Of a DNA stretch of 64,000 nt, positions 8,044 to 15,800 are shown in pieces. The notes beneath the pieces are model-generated. The model was not told the origin of the DNA, made no database searches, and worked only from the letters and a program-made list of their open reading frames with translations. This stretch comes from JBNFVY01 sp049943335. GTDB lineage: Bacteria > Pseudomonadota > Alphaproteobacteria > Rhodobacterales > Rhodobacteraceae. Made by a program: the position numbers and the translations under genes. The stretch lies in contig NZ_JBNFVY010000001.1 of assembly GCF_049943335.1 (NCBI RefSeq), positions 248,001 to 312,000 of the forward strand, in the 5' to 3' direction. How positions within the stretch are numbered: position 1 is the first letter of the stretch; every line of letters begins with the position of its first letter.

Positions 8044-9594
8044 ATGGAAAACGCGGTCACAGATAAAGCACTTCTTCACGCCGTTCTGGATGCGGCCGGG
8101 GACGCGATCATCCTGTCGGATCGGGATGGTGTGATCACGCGTGCCAACTCAGCAGCCAGCACGATGTTTGGCTATGCGGCAGAAGACATGATCGGGGAAA
8201 GCTTGAACATGCTGATGCCCGAGGCTTTGGCAATCCGTCACGATGGCTTCATGCAGCACCATATCGACACGGGCGAAAAGCGTATCATCGGCATTGGCCG
8301 CGAGGTCGAAGGGCAGCGCAGCGACGGCACCATCTTTCCGCTGCATCTGTCGATTGGTCGCGCCGAGGTGGACGGCAGCTTGATGTTCGTCGGTATCCTG
8401 CATGACCTGACAAAGCGCGCCCGGACCGAAGCCGCCCTCGCCCGATCACAGCGCCTTGACGCCATCGGCCAGATGACCGGCGGCATCGCACATGATTTCA
8501 ACAACCTGCTGACGGTGATCATCGGCAATCTGGAACTGCTCGAAACGCGCACCAGTGACGATGCGCAAACAACCCTGATCCGCGATGCGCTAGAGGCCGC
8601 GGAACTTGGCGCGGACCTGACATCGCGCCTGATGATCTTTGCGCGGCGCAACAGCCTGAAATCCGTAAAGTCCGACCTGCGCAAATTGTGCGATGCCACG
8701 CTGAACATCCTGGAACGTACACTTGGCGAGCAGATCACGATCGAAACGGATTACGCGCCCGACACCAGCCTTGTCCTTGTTGATCCGGGGCAACTTCAGT
8801 CGGCCCTGATGAACCTTGCCCTGAACGCGCGGCATGCGATGAACGGCAAGGGCAAATTGCTGATCTCAGTTGCCGATGTCACAATTGACGACAGTTATAT
8901 GGCGCAGGAAGTTGACGTCGAACCCGGTCAATACGTGCGGCTGTCAGTCAGTGATAATGGCGCGGGCATGACGCCCGAAGCACAGAAACACGCGTTTGAG
9001 CCCTTCTTTACCACGAAGTCCGAAAGTGGTGGCAACGGGCTGGGCCTGTCGATGGTTTATGGCTTCGTGCGTCAGACAGGTGGGCACGTCACGCTCTACA
9101 GCGAAGAAGGGCTGGGGACGAGCTTTGGCCTTTATTTCCCCGCTCTATCGGAAAGCGCCGCGACAAAAGAGCGATCGCTGGCGGCGGGCCATGTTGCGCA
9201 AACCCCGTTCGGGCATGGACGCACGGTTCTGGTGGTAGAAGACAATCCCAATGTGCGCAAACTGTCCGTCGCGCGGATCCGGGATTTGGGATTTCAGGTC
9301 GTAGAAGCGGTCAGCGGCGATGACGCCTATGCCATGCTGACCTCAGGTCTTGACGTCGACATCGTTTTTTCTGATCTGATCATGCCCGGCAATCTCAGTG
9401 GCTATGACCTTGCCGCAAAGCTGGCGACGGATTTGCCGCAGCTGAAGGTTCTTTTGACCTCGGGCTATGCCAGTGACACCGTGGCTGCGCGTCTTCCAAA
9501 TGGGGACACTCACGATGTTTTGCACAAGCCCTATCGCCAGTCTGACCTTGTCGCGCGGCTTCAGGCGCTCTTGGCTGATGATTCTGACGGCTGA
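8044..9594 (+). CDS. FixL-like PAS hybrid histidine kinase with C-terminal receiver
   Basis: A 516-residue hybrid sensor kinase. Residues about 10-125 form a PAS domain strongly resembling FixL: His66 in RHDGF matches the FixL haem-ligand position (H200 of Bradyrhizobium FixL), and Arg86 in IIGIGR matches the O2-contacting Arg220. The H-box is HDFNNLL with phospho-acceptor His150, followed by an HATPase with DNGAGM and GGNGLGLSMV motifs, and then a receiver domain with the Asp in SDLIMPG and Lys in LHKPYR. There are no membrane helices, so it is cytosolic. I prefer ATG 8044 to the TTG at 8032. Its 3' end overlaps the convergent OmpR-type regulator gene by 34 bases. Haem binding is inferred. 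Confidence 0.85.
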   Translation: MENAVTDKALLHAVLDAAGDAIILSDRDGVITRANSAASTMFGYAAEDMIGESLNMLMPEALAIRHDGFMQHHIDTGEKRIIGIGREVEGQRSDGTIFPLHLSIGRAEVDGSLMFVGILHDLTKRARTEAALARSQRLDAIGQMTGGIAHDFNNLLTVIIGNLELLETRTSDDAQTTLIRDALEAAELGADLTSRLMIFARRNSLKSVKSDLRKLCDATLNILERTLGEQITIETDYAPDTSLVLVDPGQLQSALMNLALNARHAMNGKGKLLISVADVTIDDSYMAQEVDVEPGQYVRLSVSDNGAGMTPEAQKHAFEPFFTTKSESGGNGLGLSMVYGFVRQTGGHVTLYSEEGLGTSFGLYFPALSESAATKERSLAAGHVAQTPFGHGRTVLVVEDNPNVRKLSVARIRDLGFQVVEAVSGDDAYAMLTSGLDVDIVFSDLIMPGNLSGYDLAAKLATDLPQLKVLLTSGYASDTVAARLPNGDTHDVLHKPYRQSDLVARLQALLADDSDG

Positions 9595-10310
9595 ACGGTT
9601 TCGACTTCGCAGGCCAGAGTATATCCGACACCGCGCACGGTCTTGATCAGGCCGGGTTCTGATGGGTTACGTTCGATCTTCTTGCGCAAGCGCGCGACCT
9701 GGTTGTCGATGGTCCGGTCAAGCGGGCTCCAGTCATGGCCACCTGTCAGATCCATCAACTGATCCCGCGACAAAACGCGCTTGGGGCGTTCCAGAAAGAC
9801 GGTAAGCAGTTTGAAATCCCCGCTTGTCAGCGAACTGTCCTTGCCGTTGCGGTCGATGATTTCCAGCCGGTCAGGGACAGCGGTCAATCCGTCGAACACA
9901 TATCGCTGGCTTTCTTCGGTGGTGTCATGCGTGTCGGGCGGCGGCCCCGCCCTGCGCAGCACGCTGCGGACCCGCGCAATTACCTCGCGGACGTGGAAAG
10001 GTTTCGTAATGTAATCGTCCGCCCCGATTTCCAATCCGGCGACGCGGTCGATCACGTCGTCCTGGCCCGTCACCATGATGATCGGCACGGAAGAAATGCG
10101 CCGGATTCGCCGCGCGAGATCGAGACCGTTTTCGCCGCCCAGCCGGATATCCAGTGTGATCAGCGCGATCGAATTGGATGCCAGCAGGTCGATCACATCA
10201 TCGCCGCACTTGGATTCGATGACGTCGAACCCTTCGCTTTCCAGCACATTGCGCAGGAGGGCTCTGATTTTGGTCTCGTCTTCAACGACGAGAATGGATG
10301 CCTTTTGCAT
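9561..10310 (-). CDS. OmpR-family response regulator (FxkR-like by context)
   Basis: About 249 residues: an N-terminal receiver (ILVVEDE acidic pocket, Asp in ITLDIRL, Lys in ITKPF) and a C-terminal winged-helix DNA-binding domain ending in RTIDNQVARLRKKIE and TVRGVGYTL. The phospho-acceptor Asp is present. It lies between a FixL-like hybrid kinase and a FixK-type gene, as in the rhizobial hFixL-FxkR-FixK cascade, where FxkR is an OmpR-type protein. I chose ATG 10310 because the receiver begins right after it; 10325 is also possible. It is transcribed divergently from the Crp/Fnr gene and may bind the direct repeat in the shared promoter. Confidence 0.85.
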   Translation of the reverse strand: MQKASILVVEDETKIRALLRNVLESEGFDVIESKCGDDVIDLLASNSIALITLDIRLGGENGLDLARRIRRISSVPIIMVTGQDDVIDRVAGLEIGADDYITKPFHVREVIARVRSVLRRAGPPPDTHDTTEESQRYVFDGLTAVPDRLEIIDRNGKDSSLTSGDFKLLTVFLERPKRVLSRDQLMDLTGGHDWSPLDRTIDNQVARLRKKIERNPSEPGLIKTVRGVGYTLACEVETVQPSESSAKSA

Positions 10311-10390
10311 CGCCGCCCCGCTCATACCTGGGTTCACTGTCCTGATGCACAGTGCCACACCACGTTTCAAACATATTCATACAATAAGAT

Positions 10391-10410
10391 ACACTTTCAG
10401 ACAACTTCAG
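10391..10410 (+). promoter_or_regulatory. Direct repeat resembling an OmpR-type operator before the Crp/Fnr gene
   Basis: Two adjacent 10-mers, ACACTTTCAG and ACAACTTCAG, agree at 8 of 10 positions. A 10-11-base direct repeat is the usual arrangement for OmpR-family regulators. It lies 64 bases before the Crp/Fnr start and 80 bases before the divergent regulator start. Confidence 0.35.
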
Positions 10411-10473
10411 CGAAAATAGTAATACGCGGCTTAGGCAAGTTGGCGCCTGAATGGAAAACTGGGGGCCAACAGA

Positions 10474-11148
10474 ATGTATGTCACGCTATCAACCGATGAC
10501 CAGTCAGGCGGTGCACTCCCGAGCATCTCAAGGCCCTGTATTTGCGCGCGCGAGACGCAGATCAGGGCGGGAACCTATCTGTTCTACGAAGGCGACGAAG
10601 TGAACTGGCTTTATCAGGTCACTGCGGGCGTTCTGCGCCAGACGCGCCTTTTGGAAAACGGGCGTCGTCAGGTCATAGCCTTTGGCTATCCCGGAGATGT
10701 CGTGGGTTTTCCAGCCAACGGCTGCCACCACACCGATTGTGATGCGTTGGTCGACACGCGCCTGCAGCCCTATCGAAAAAGCGTGCTGGAAAACGCTGAT
10801 GGCGATGTCGAATTGCACGGCGAGCTTTTGCAGGCCGCCCTGAGCGAAATCAGCGCGATGCAAGATCATTTCATGATGCTTGGCCGGAAATCGGCGGGCG
10901 AAAGGGTCGCGTCTTTTCTCACTGTTCTGGCCGGCCGGGTCGGGCGCTACGAGGACAATCTGTGCAAGGTGGATCTGCCGATGCGCCGCGCCGATATTGC
11001 CGATTTCCTGGGTCTGACCACCGAAACCGTCAGCCGGACCCTGACCCAGATGCGCAAGAGCGAGATTATCGAAATCGATAATATCCACACCATCGTCGTC
11101 CTGAATCCTGCGGCTCTGACATCGCTTTCCCAAGGCAACGAAGACTGA
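10474..11148 (+). CDS. Crp/Fnr family regulator, FixK-type
   Basis: A 224-residue regulator with an N-terminal cyclic-nucleotide-like beta-barrel (about residues 25-120), a dimerisation helix and a C-terminal helix-turn-helix. The recognition helix is in ADFLGLTTETVSRTLTQ, which carries the E..SR signature that reads TTGAT boxes. The cysteines near the N-terminus (CIC) and at GCHHTDC do not form the spaced cluster of oxygen-sensing FNR proteins, so it is closer to FixK than to FnrL. The effector is therefore likely none; control would be transcriptional, through the divergent OmpR-type regulator. Boxes of matching sequence lie upstream of three neighbouring genes. Start ATG at 10474 with GGGGG upstream. 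Confidence 0.85.
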   Translation: MYVTLSTDDQSGGALPSISRPCICARETQIRAGTYLFYEGDEVNWLYQVTAGVLRQTRLLENGRRQVIAFGYPGDVVGFPANGCHHTDCDALVDTRLQPYRKSVLENADGDVELHGELLQAALSEISAMQDHFMMLGRKSAGERVASFLTVLAGRVGRYEDNLCKVDLPMRRADIADFLGLTTETVSRTLTQMRKSEIIEIDNIHTIVVLNPAALTSLSQGNED

Positions 11149-11419
11149 AACAAGCAGAGCGTGGGACTGTTTGCAATGCCCGCTCAGACCTTCACCGCTG
11201 GGGCCATTGGTTCGGCATAACTTGTGGCATACTGGCCCGCAAAAAACCCACAACACCGCAGTCGCGGTGCGCCGTGCGCACCCGTCAACCAAGAAACCAC
11301 CATTCATCGAAAGCCCGTACGACGTATGCAAGCGGATCCCTTTGGGCTTCATCTTTGCGACGCGCTTGCGGATTGACGATTCGCGGGTCGTCGTCAGCTG
11401 TGCTGGGCCCCCCAATATG

Positions 11420-11532
11420 GGTCGCTGGCGCGGCGGGCTGACCCGGAAAATCCACGCGCTATTGCATACCATTGGCGGCCCGATCCTTTGGACACTGATC
11501 GAAGGCCGGGCCCACGTTAGACCATCGGCGGC
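11420..11532 (+). mobile_element. IS5-family transposase remnant
   Basis: The translation contains GRWRGGLTRKIHALLHTIGG followed by PILWTLIEGRAHVR. This resembles the G-RSRGGLTTKIHA-DALG-PLRFILTGGQ block of IS5-family (IS427/IS1031 group) transposases. About 37 codons are recognisable; the catalytic DDE residues, the rest of the gene and terminal inverted repeats are not found, so it is an old fragment. Confidence 0.5.
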
Positions 11533-11655
11533 GAACATATGCCCAGCGCTGAACTGTGGGAGCATCCAGACAGCCTGTTGGCCATCCCGCAAATGCGTCG
11601 GCATCTTTCCGGCTTTCGTTCTACACGTGTCGCACCGCATCTGGTCGCGAACCCA

Positions 11656-11713
11656 TTAAGTTAGGTGACCAGAGCACCGCACTGTTAAGTTAGGTGACCA
11701 GAGCACCGCACTG
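11656..11713. repeat. 29-base perfect tandem duplication
   Basis: The unit beginning TTAAGTTAGGTGACCAGAGC occurs twice, at 11656-11684 and 11685-11713, with no mismatch. It lies between the IS remnant and the LysR gene. A perfect repeat in non-coding DNA suggests a recent slippage or a residue of a mobile-element event. Confidence 0.85.
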
Positions 11714-11846
11714 TCATGTTCAGGCAGACGTATCTTGATGCCGGCCCGTCTGGTTTCTAGTAACGATACCCAAGCGGATCGGTGGGATATCAATTGTCTG
11801 TGCCGGTTGAAGTGTCGTCGTCGTTTCAGCGAATGCAGGTTGCCCT

Positions 11847-12773
11847 ATGCCCTTTTCCATTGATGATCTGCGTGCGTTTCAAGAGATAGTTCGAACCAGA
11901 AGCTTCACCCACGCCGCAGACAAATTGCATGTGACCTCGCCTGCCATCACACGCCGGATCAAGAAGATGGAAGAGCTGATCGGCGAACCTCTGTTCGAAC
12001 GTACCACCCATTTGGTGCGACTGACGGCTGCGGGCGAAGAACTCTATCCGCGGGCCGAGCAACTGCTTCGAGAATTCGACGCCTTTGAGGCTTTGGCAAT
12101 GTCGATTTCGGGTGACAGGTCGACGACCATCCGGTTCGCCAGCGTTACCAGCGTTGCAGGGTCAGCCTTGCCGCTCTTGCTGGACAGGTTTCAGGGCAGA
12201 TTCCCCGCCAGTCGGTTCGATCTCCATGACGGTCACGGGACCATTGTGCATCGGTTGGTAGAAGAACAGATTGTCGAATTCGGGATCGGCACCCGGCCGG
12301 CCGCCGGATCAAATCTGGAATTTCGTCATTTGATCGACGATCCGATCGTCGCGGCCGTTCCGAAAACAAATGGCCTGTTCAATGCCCATTCAATAAACTG
12401 GGAGGATGTCGCGCAAAAAAACTTCATGATCCTGAAAGGTGAATCGTCATTTTTCGGACATGTGGAGCTCGAGTTGCGCCATGCCTGCAAGCCGATGCCG
12501 CCGGGAATCCGGGTTCGAGATGTTTCAACCCTGTTGGGTTTTGTCGAACAAGGCACGTCCCCGATTATTGTCACGGGGCTTATTGCATACCGTTGCAAGA
12601 GCCCCCGTGTGAAAGCGATCGGCATTTCCGACCCGGATCTGTTCAATTCGCTGGGGATCGTAACCTACCCCAACAGACAGCTGAGCGCTGCCGCGAGTGA
12701 CCTGGTTGAGGCAATCTGCGAGGACCTGCCCAAATTGCACGCGCGCATCCTTGGGCAGATCTACACCGAATGA
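11847..12773 (+). CDS. LysR family transcriptional regulator
   Basis: A 308-residue LysR-type regulator. The N-terminal winged helix-turn-helix covers about residues 1-65 (DLRAFQEIVRTRSFTHAADK and the SPAITRRIKKME recognition helix), followed by the linker helix and an effector-binding domain. Start ATG at 11847 matches the usual family N-terminus. It lies in the same orientation as, and 141 bases before, the TRAP transporter and CoA-ester pathway operon and is its likely regulator. The binding ligand is probably the transported acid or its CoA ester, which is inference from position. Confidence 0.88.
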   Translation: MPFSIDDLRAFQEIVRTRSFTHAADKLHVTSPAITRRIKKMEELIGEPLFERTTHLVRLTAAGEELYPRAEQLLREFDAFEALAMSISGDRSTTIRFASVTSVAGSALPLLLDRFQGRFPASRFDLHDGHGTIVHRLVEEQIVEFGIGTRPAAGSNLEFRHLIDDPIVAAVPKTNGLFNAHSINWEDVAQKNFMILKGESSFFGHVELELRHACKPMPPGIRVRDVSTLLGFVEQGTSPIIVTGLIAYRCKSPRVKAIGISDPDLFNSLGIVTYPNRQLSAAASDLVEAICEDLPKLHARILGQIYTE

Positions 12774-12790
12774 CGGTGCGGTGCGTAAAT

Positions 12791-12832
12791 CAGTTTTTCT
12801 GATAAATAAATGATTTTTATTCAGTTCAAATT
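12791..12832 (+). promoter_or_regulatory. AT-rich inverted repeat before the TRAP operon
   Basis: The spacer between lysR and the binding-protein gene contains overlapping dyads, TCAG-N5-CTGA and CTGATAAA facing TTTATTCAG, in an AT-rich stretch. Such interrupted dyads are typical LysR operators, so this is a candidate binding site. Confidence 0.35.
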
Positions 12833-12914
12833 ACCCGCGTGGCCGCTATGTTCATCACGCCGACGATTGTCGGTGGGAGAAAAACGCGTCGGAAAAAGAC
12901 GCAAGGGAGGATTG

Positions 12915-13913
12915 ATGAAACTTTTTGCTTCTGCGGCGTTCGTTGCGCTCGTTTCGGCCACATCGGTGGTCGCACAGGAACACACCATTGACGTGTCGTT
13001 GGACACCGGCCCCACACATCTGCGGAACGTGCTGGTGCATGATATCGCTCAGAAAATCGAAGAGGCGTCAGACGGCCGCATCGAATTCAATTTCTTCGAA
13101 GCCGGATCGCAATATAATGACCGCGATGTCACCACAGCGCTGGCCCAAGGTGCAATGGACATGGCATTTCCCGGGCACTGGAACCTTGCAAGGATTGTGC
13201 CCGACTTCAATGTTCTAGGCCTTCCGATGTTCTACGGCTTGCCGCGCGAAGAACAATACAAGGTCACCGACGGCGAAACCGGGGCGGTCCTTGCCAAGCA
13301 GATTGAAGACAAGCTGGGGGTCGTGGTCCTGGGCGACTGGGTGGATCTTGGTTTTGGCGCGATGTTCTTCACGAACAAGGCAGTTGAAAGCCCGGAAGAT
13401 ATCAAAGGTCTGAAGATGCGTTCGCCTGGCGGTGCCGTCGCGGTCGCCCGTTTCGAAAAATTCGGGGCCACCGGGGTATCCATGCCTTTCCCCGACGTGC
13501 CGCAAGCCCTGCAGAAAGGCACGATCGATGGGTTGATGACCACTTTTGAATCGGTCCGGTCCGCAAAACTCTGGGATTCGGGGCTAAAACACTCCTATTC
13601 CGATTTCCACGCATTTTATCAGTATGTTCCGCTGATCAGCGGGCAGGCGTGGGCCGAGTTGCCCGAAGACCTTCAGGAGATCATGCGAACAACCTGGAGC
13701 GACGGTGTCAGAGAAGCCCGCGAAGCTGCGGTAGTAGCTCAACTCAAGGCGGCCGACGAGGCAGCAGAACACGGCATGACCAACGTTGCCGCTGCCGAAT
13801 CCGACCTTGATGCACTGCGGGCCGCGTTGATGACAGATCAGCCGCGTCTTGCAGAAGAGCTTCGCGTTGATCCAGCGATCGTCGAAATGGCCGCGAAAGA
13901 CTTGGCAAAGTGA
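12915..13913 (+). CDS. TRAP transporter substrate-binding protein (DctP family)
   Basis: A 332-residue periplasmic binding protein of the DctP type with a signal peptide ending near SVVAQE. Family signatures visible are GLKMRSPGG, with the Arg that in DctP proteins contacts the ligand carboxylate, and MPFPDVPQALQKGTIDGLMTTFES. The start at 12915 is chosen over 12810 because AAGGGAGG is correctly placed and the signal peptide starts there. It is the first gene of an apparent nine-gene operon with DctQ, DctM and CoA-ester enzymes. A carboxylate ligand is expected; the pathway genes suggest a branched C5 dicarboxylate, which is inference. Confidence 0.9.
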   Translation: MKLFASAAFVALVSATSVVAQEHTIDVSLDTGPTHLRNVLVHDIAQKIEEASDGRIEFNFFEAGSQYNDRDVTTALAQGAMDMAFPGHWNLARIVPDFNVLGLPMFYGLPREEQYKVTDGETGAVLAKQIEDKLGVVVLGDWVDLGFGAMFFTNKAVESPEDIKGLKMRSPGGAVAVARFEKFGATGVSMPFPDVPQALQKGTIDGLMTTFESVRSAKLWDSGLKHSYSDFHAFYQYVPLISGQAWAELPEDLQEIMRTTWSDGVREAREAAVVAQLKAADEAAEHGMTNVAAAESDLDALRAALMTDQPRLAEELRVDPAIVEMAAKDLAK

Positions 13914-13918
13914 ATGTA

Positions 13919-13946
13919 GACCGCAGCCGTATCTGCGGCTGCGGTC
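13919..13946 (+). terminator. Hairpin between binding-protein and permease genes
   Basis: An 11-base perfect stem (13919-13929 with 13936-13946) and 6-base loop lies 6 bases after the dctP stop. There is no T-run, so it is more likely a stabilising or attenuating hairpin that keeps the binding protein more abundant than the permease. Confidence 0.7.
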
Positions 13947-13989
13947 ATGCGCTGGTCTTCAGTCTGTCTGGAAAATTGAGACAACAGAA

Positions 13990-14520
13990 ATGAACAGAAT
14001 TGTGAGAGCGCTTACCCGCTTTGAAACCCTGTTGATGGGTGGGGTCGCAGGCGTCGCAATACTATTGGTCGTCTATGAGGTGGTGGCACGATATCTTGTG
14101 CCATCGATGCTGACGAACTGGGGCGGTGAGGTCATCATCTATCTGGTTGTCAGCGCCGTCCTGATTGGCGGCGGGTCGCTGGTGACCAGTGGGCAACATG
14201 TTCGTGCCGACCTGTTTATCCGCCTGGCGCCACGCCCGGTACGCCGAACGGCTGAAATCGCGTCTCTAATCGCTGGGCTGGTCTATTGCGGGATCGTCGC
14301 TTGGTACGGCTTGGATATGGTCGAATTTGCGCGAATGATCGACATACGTTCGGACAGTTCCCTGCAGTTTCCGCAATGGATTTTCTACATCATTGTGCCC
14401 TTGGCATTTGGTTCCATGTCTGTGCGCTACGCTCTGCTTCTGTGGCGGACAGTGGTTTCCGGGGCAGATCCCTATCCCTCTGATGGCGATTATCAGGCAG
14501 CACGTCAGGAGGCGGATTGA
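13990..14520 (+). CDS. TRAP transporter small permease subunit (DctQ family)
   Basis: A 176-residue membrane protein with four predicted helices, as expected for DctQ. Typical elements are the NWGGEV segment after helix 1 and the GGGSLVTSGQHVRADLF loop. ATG at 13990 is chosen because it begins at the first helix; the 47 upstream codons in frame overlap dctP and the hairpin. Its stop codon overlaps the start of dctM (TGATG). It forms the membrane complex with DctM, and the substrate is the same as for the linked binding protein. Confidence 0.88.
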   Translation: MNRIVRALTRFETLLMGGVAGVAILLVVYEVVARYLVPSMLTNWGGEVIIYLVVSAVLIGGGSLVTSGQHVRADLFIRLAPRPVRRTAEIASLIAGLVYCGIVAWYGLDMVEFARMIDIRSDSSLQFPQWIFYIIVPLAFGSMSVRYALLLWRTVVSGADPYPSDGDYQAARQEAD

Positions 14521-15800
14521 TGTCTCCCGTCGTGGCTTTATCCGGATTCCTTGCGCTGCTGGTTGCAGGCTTTCCTGTATTCCTGGTCCTTGGCACCGTG
14601 TCCCTTGTGTTGTTCGCCGCCGAAGGCCGCCCGCTGGTCGCGTTGCCGCAACTGTTCATCGATCACCTGAAATCCGACACCCTGGTATCGGTTCCGTTCT
14701 TCGTGATTGCAGCGACCTTCATGCAGCGCGGAGGGATCGCCAAGGCCCTTGTCGATGCCGCGTATAGCTGGATCGGCGGGGTGCGCGGCGGCATTGCCCT
14801 TGTCTGTGTGCTGGCAACGATGGTCTTTTCGGCAATCTCGGGGTCATCCGTTGCCACCGCGATGGCGATGGGAACCCTGCTGGTGCCCGCGATGCGAGAC
14901 ACCGGATACGATGAACGCTTTGCGCTTGGGGTCGTCGCGTCATCCGGTACACTTGGTATCCTTATTCCGCCTTCGCTGGCGATGATCCTGTTTGCCGTGG
15001 TGGCGGGCGAAAGCGTGCCGCAGCTTTTTCTTGCTGGTGTCATTCCCGGCATGTTGCAGGTCGGTCTGTTTGCCGCATGGATAATCTACGTCTCACGACG
15101 GCGCGGGTATGCTGCCGGCACGTCCATGAGCCGCACGGAATTCTGGGCAGTGAACCGGCGTGCCTTGCCCGCAATGCTGCTGCCAATAATCATCCTTGGC
15201 GGAATTTACAGCGGCCTTGTCACAGTCAACGAAGCCGCAGGAACGGCCGCCTTCGTGGCCATCATTGTGTCGTTAGTGTTCTACAAGGGGTGCACGATTT
15301 CCGAACTGCCCTGGATTCTTGCAGACGCGATCAAGTCAACTGCGGTCATTTTCTTCGTCACGATCGGCGCTTTGGCCTTTGGTCACTGGATCACCTCCGA
15401 GGGCTTTGCAAAGCACATGATTGACTATGTGGTCGAGAGCGAGCTTTCGGCATGGCAGTTTCTGTTGTTCATCAACGCGGTAATGTTCCTGTTCGGCATG
15501 TTCCTGGAAACCATCGCGGTTATCCTGATCGTGGTTCCACTGGTCCTTCCTCTCTTGGCTCCATTGGGAATTGATCCGGTCCATTTCGCCGTCGTGATCG
15601 TCATCAACATGGAGATCGCCTTGCTGACCCCCCCGGTCGGGCTGAACCTGTTCATCATGGCATCAACCACCGGCGCGCCTGTCGAAAGGGTCGCGCGTGG
15701 TGTTTTGCCCTTCATCGTTCTCTTGTTCGGGCTGCTGGCAACCGTGACTTTCGTTCCGCAGCTGTCACTCTTCTTACCGGAGTTTTTCTATGGACGCTGA
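14520..15800 (+). CDS. TRAP transporter large permease subunit (DctM family)
   Basis: A 426-residue polytopic protein of normal DctM length with about 12 helices and the family blocks VPFFVIAATFMQRGG, SGSSVATAMAMGT, SSGTLGILIPPSLAM and EIALLTPPVGLNLF. It is the Na+-coupled channel subunit in the inner membrane. The ATG at 14520 overlaps the dctQ stop; a TTG at 14517 directly precedes it. Its 3' end overlaps the MmgE/PrpD gene by 11 bases, which links import and metabolism in one transcript. Confidence 0.92.
   Translation: MSPVVALSGFLALLVAGFPVFLVLGTVSLVLFAAEGRPLVALPQLFIDHLKSDTLVSVPFFVIAATFMQRGGIAKALVDAAYSWIGGVRGGIALVCVLATMVFSAISGSSVATAMAMGTLLVPAMRDTGYDERFALGVVASSGTLGILIPPSLAMILFAVVAGESVPQLFLAGVIPGMLQVGLFAAWIIYVSRRRGYAAGTSMSRTEFWAVNRRALPAMLLPIIILGGIYSGLVTVNEAAGTAAFVAIIVSLVFYKGCTISELPWILADAIKSTAVIFFVTIGALAFGHWITSEGFAKHMIDYVVESELSAWQFLLFINAVMFLFGMFLETIAVILIVVPLVLPLLAPLGIDPVHFAVVIVINMEIALLTPPVGLNLFIMASTTGAPVERVARGVLPFIVLLFGLLATVTFVPQLSLFLPEFFYGR

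Larger units (their letters stand above)
11149..11846. other. 698-base non-coding spacer with IS remnant and tandem duplication
   Basis: No intact gene is supported here. A 162-codon open frame (11171-11659) has no Shine-Dalgarno and is coherent only in its second half, where it resembles an IS5-type transposase fragment. A 29-base tandem duplication lies downstream. The last about 130 bases hold the promoter region of the LysR gene, in which I could not assign -35/-10 boxes with confidence. Confidence 0.6.

Noticed and set aside
10528..11640. 370-codon minus-strand frame across the Crp/Fnr gene and spacer
   Set aside because: Half of it is antisense to a clear regulator gene and the remainder has no ribosome site or recognisable sequence.
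11171..11659. 162-codon plus-strand frame after the Crp/Fnr gene as a real gene
   Set aside because: No ribosome site and no coherent domain except a short IS5-like piece, so recorded as a mobile-element remnant.
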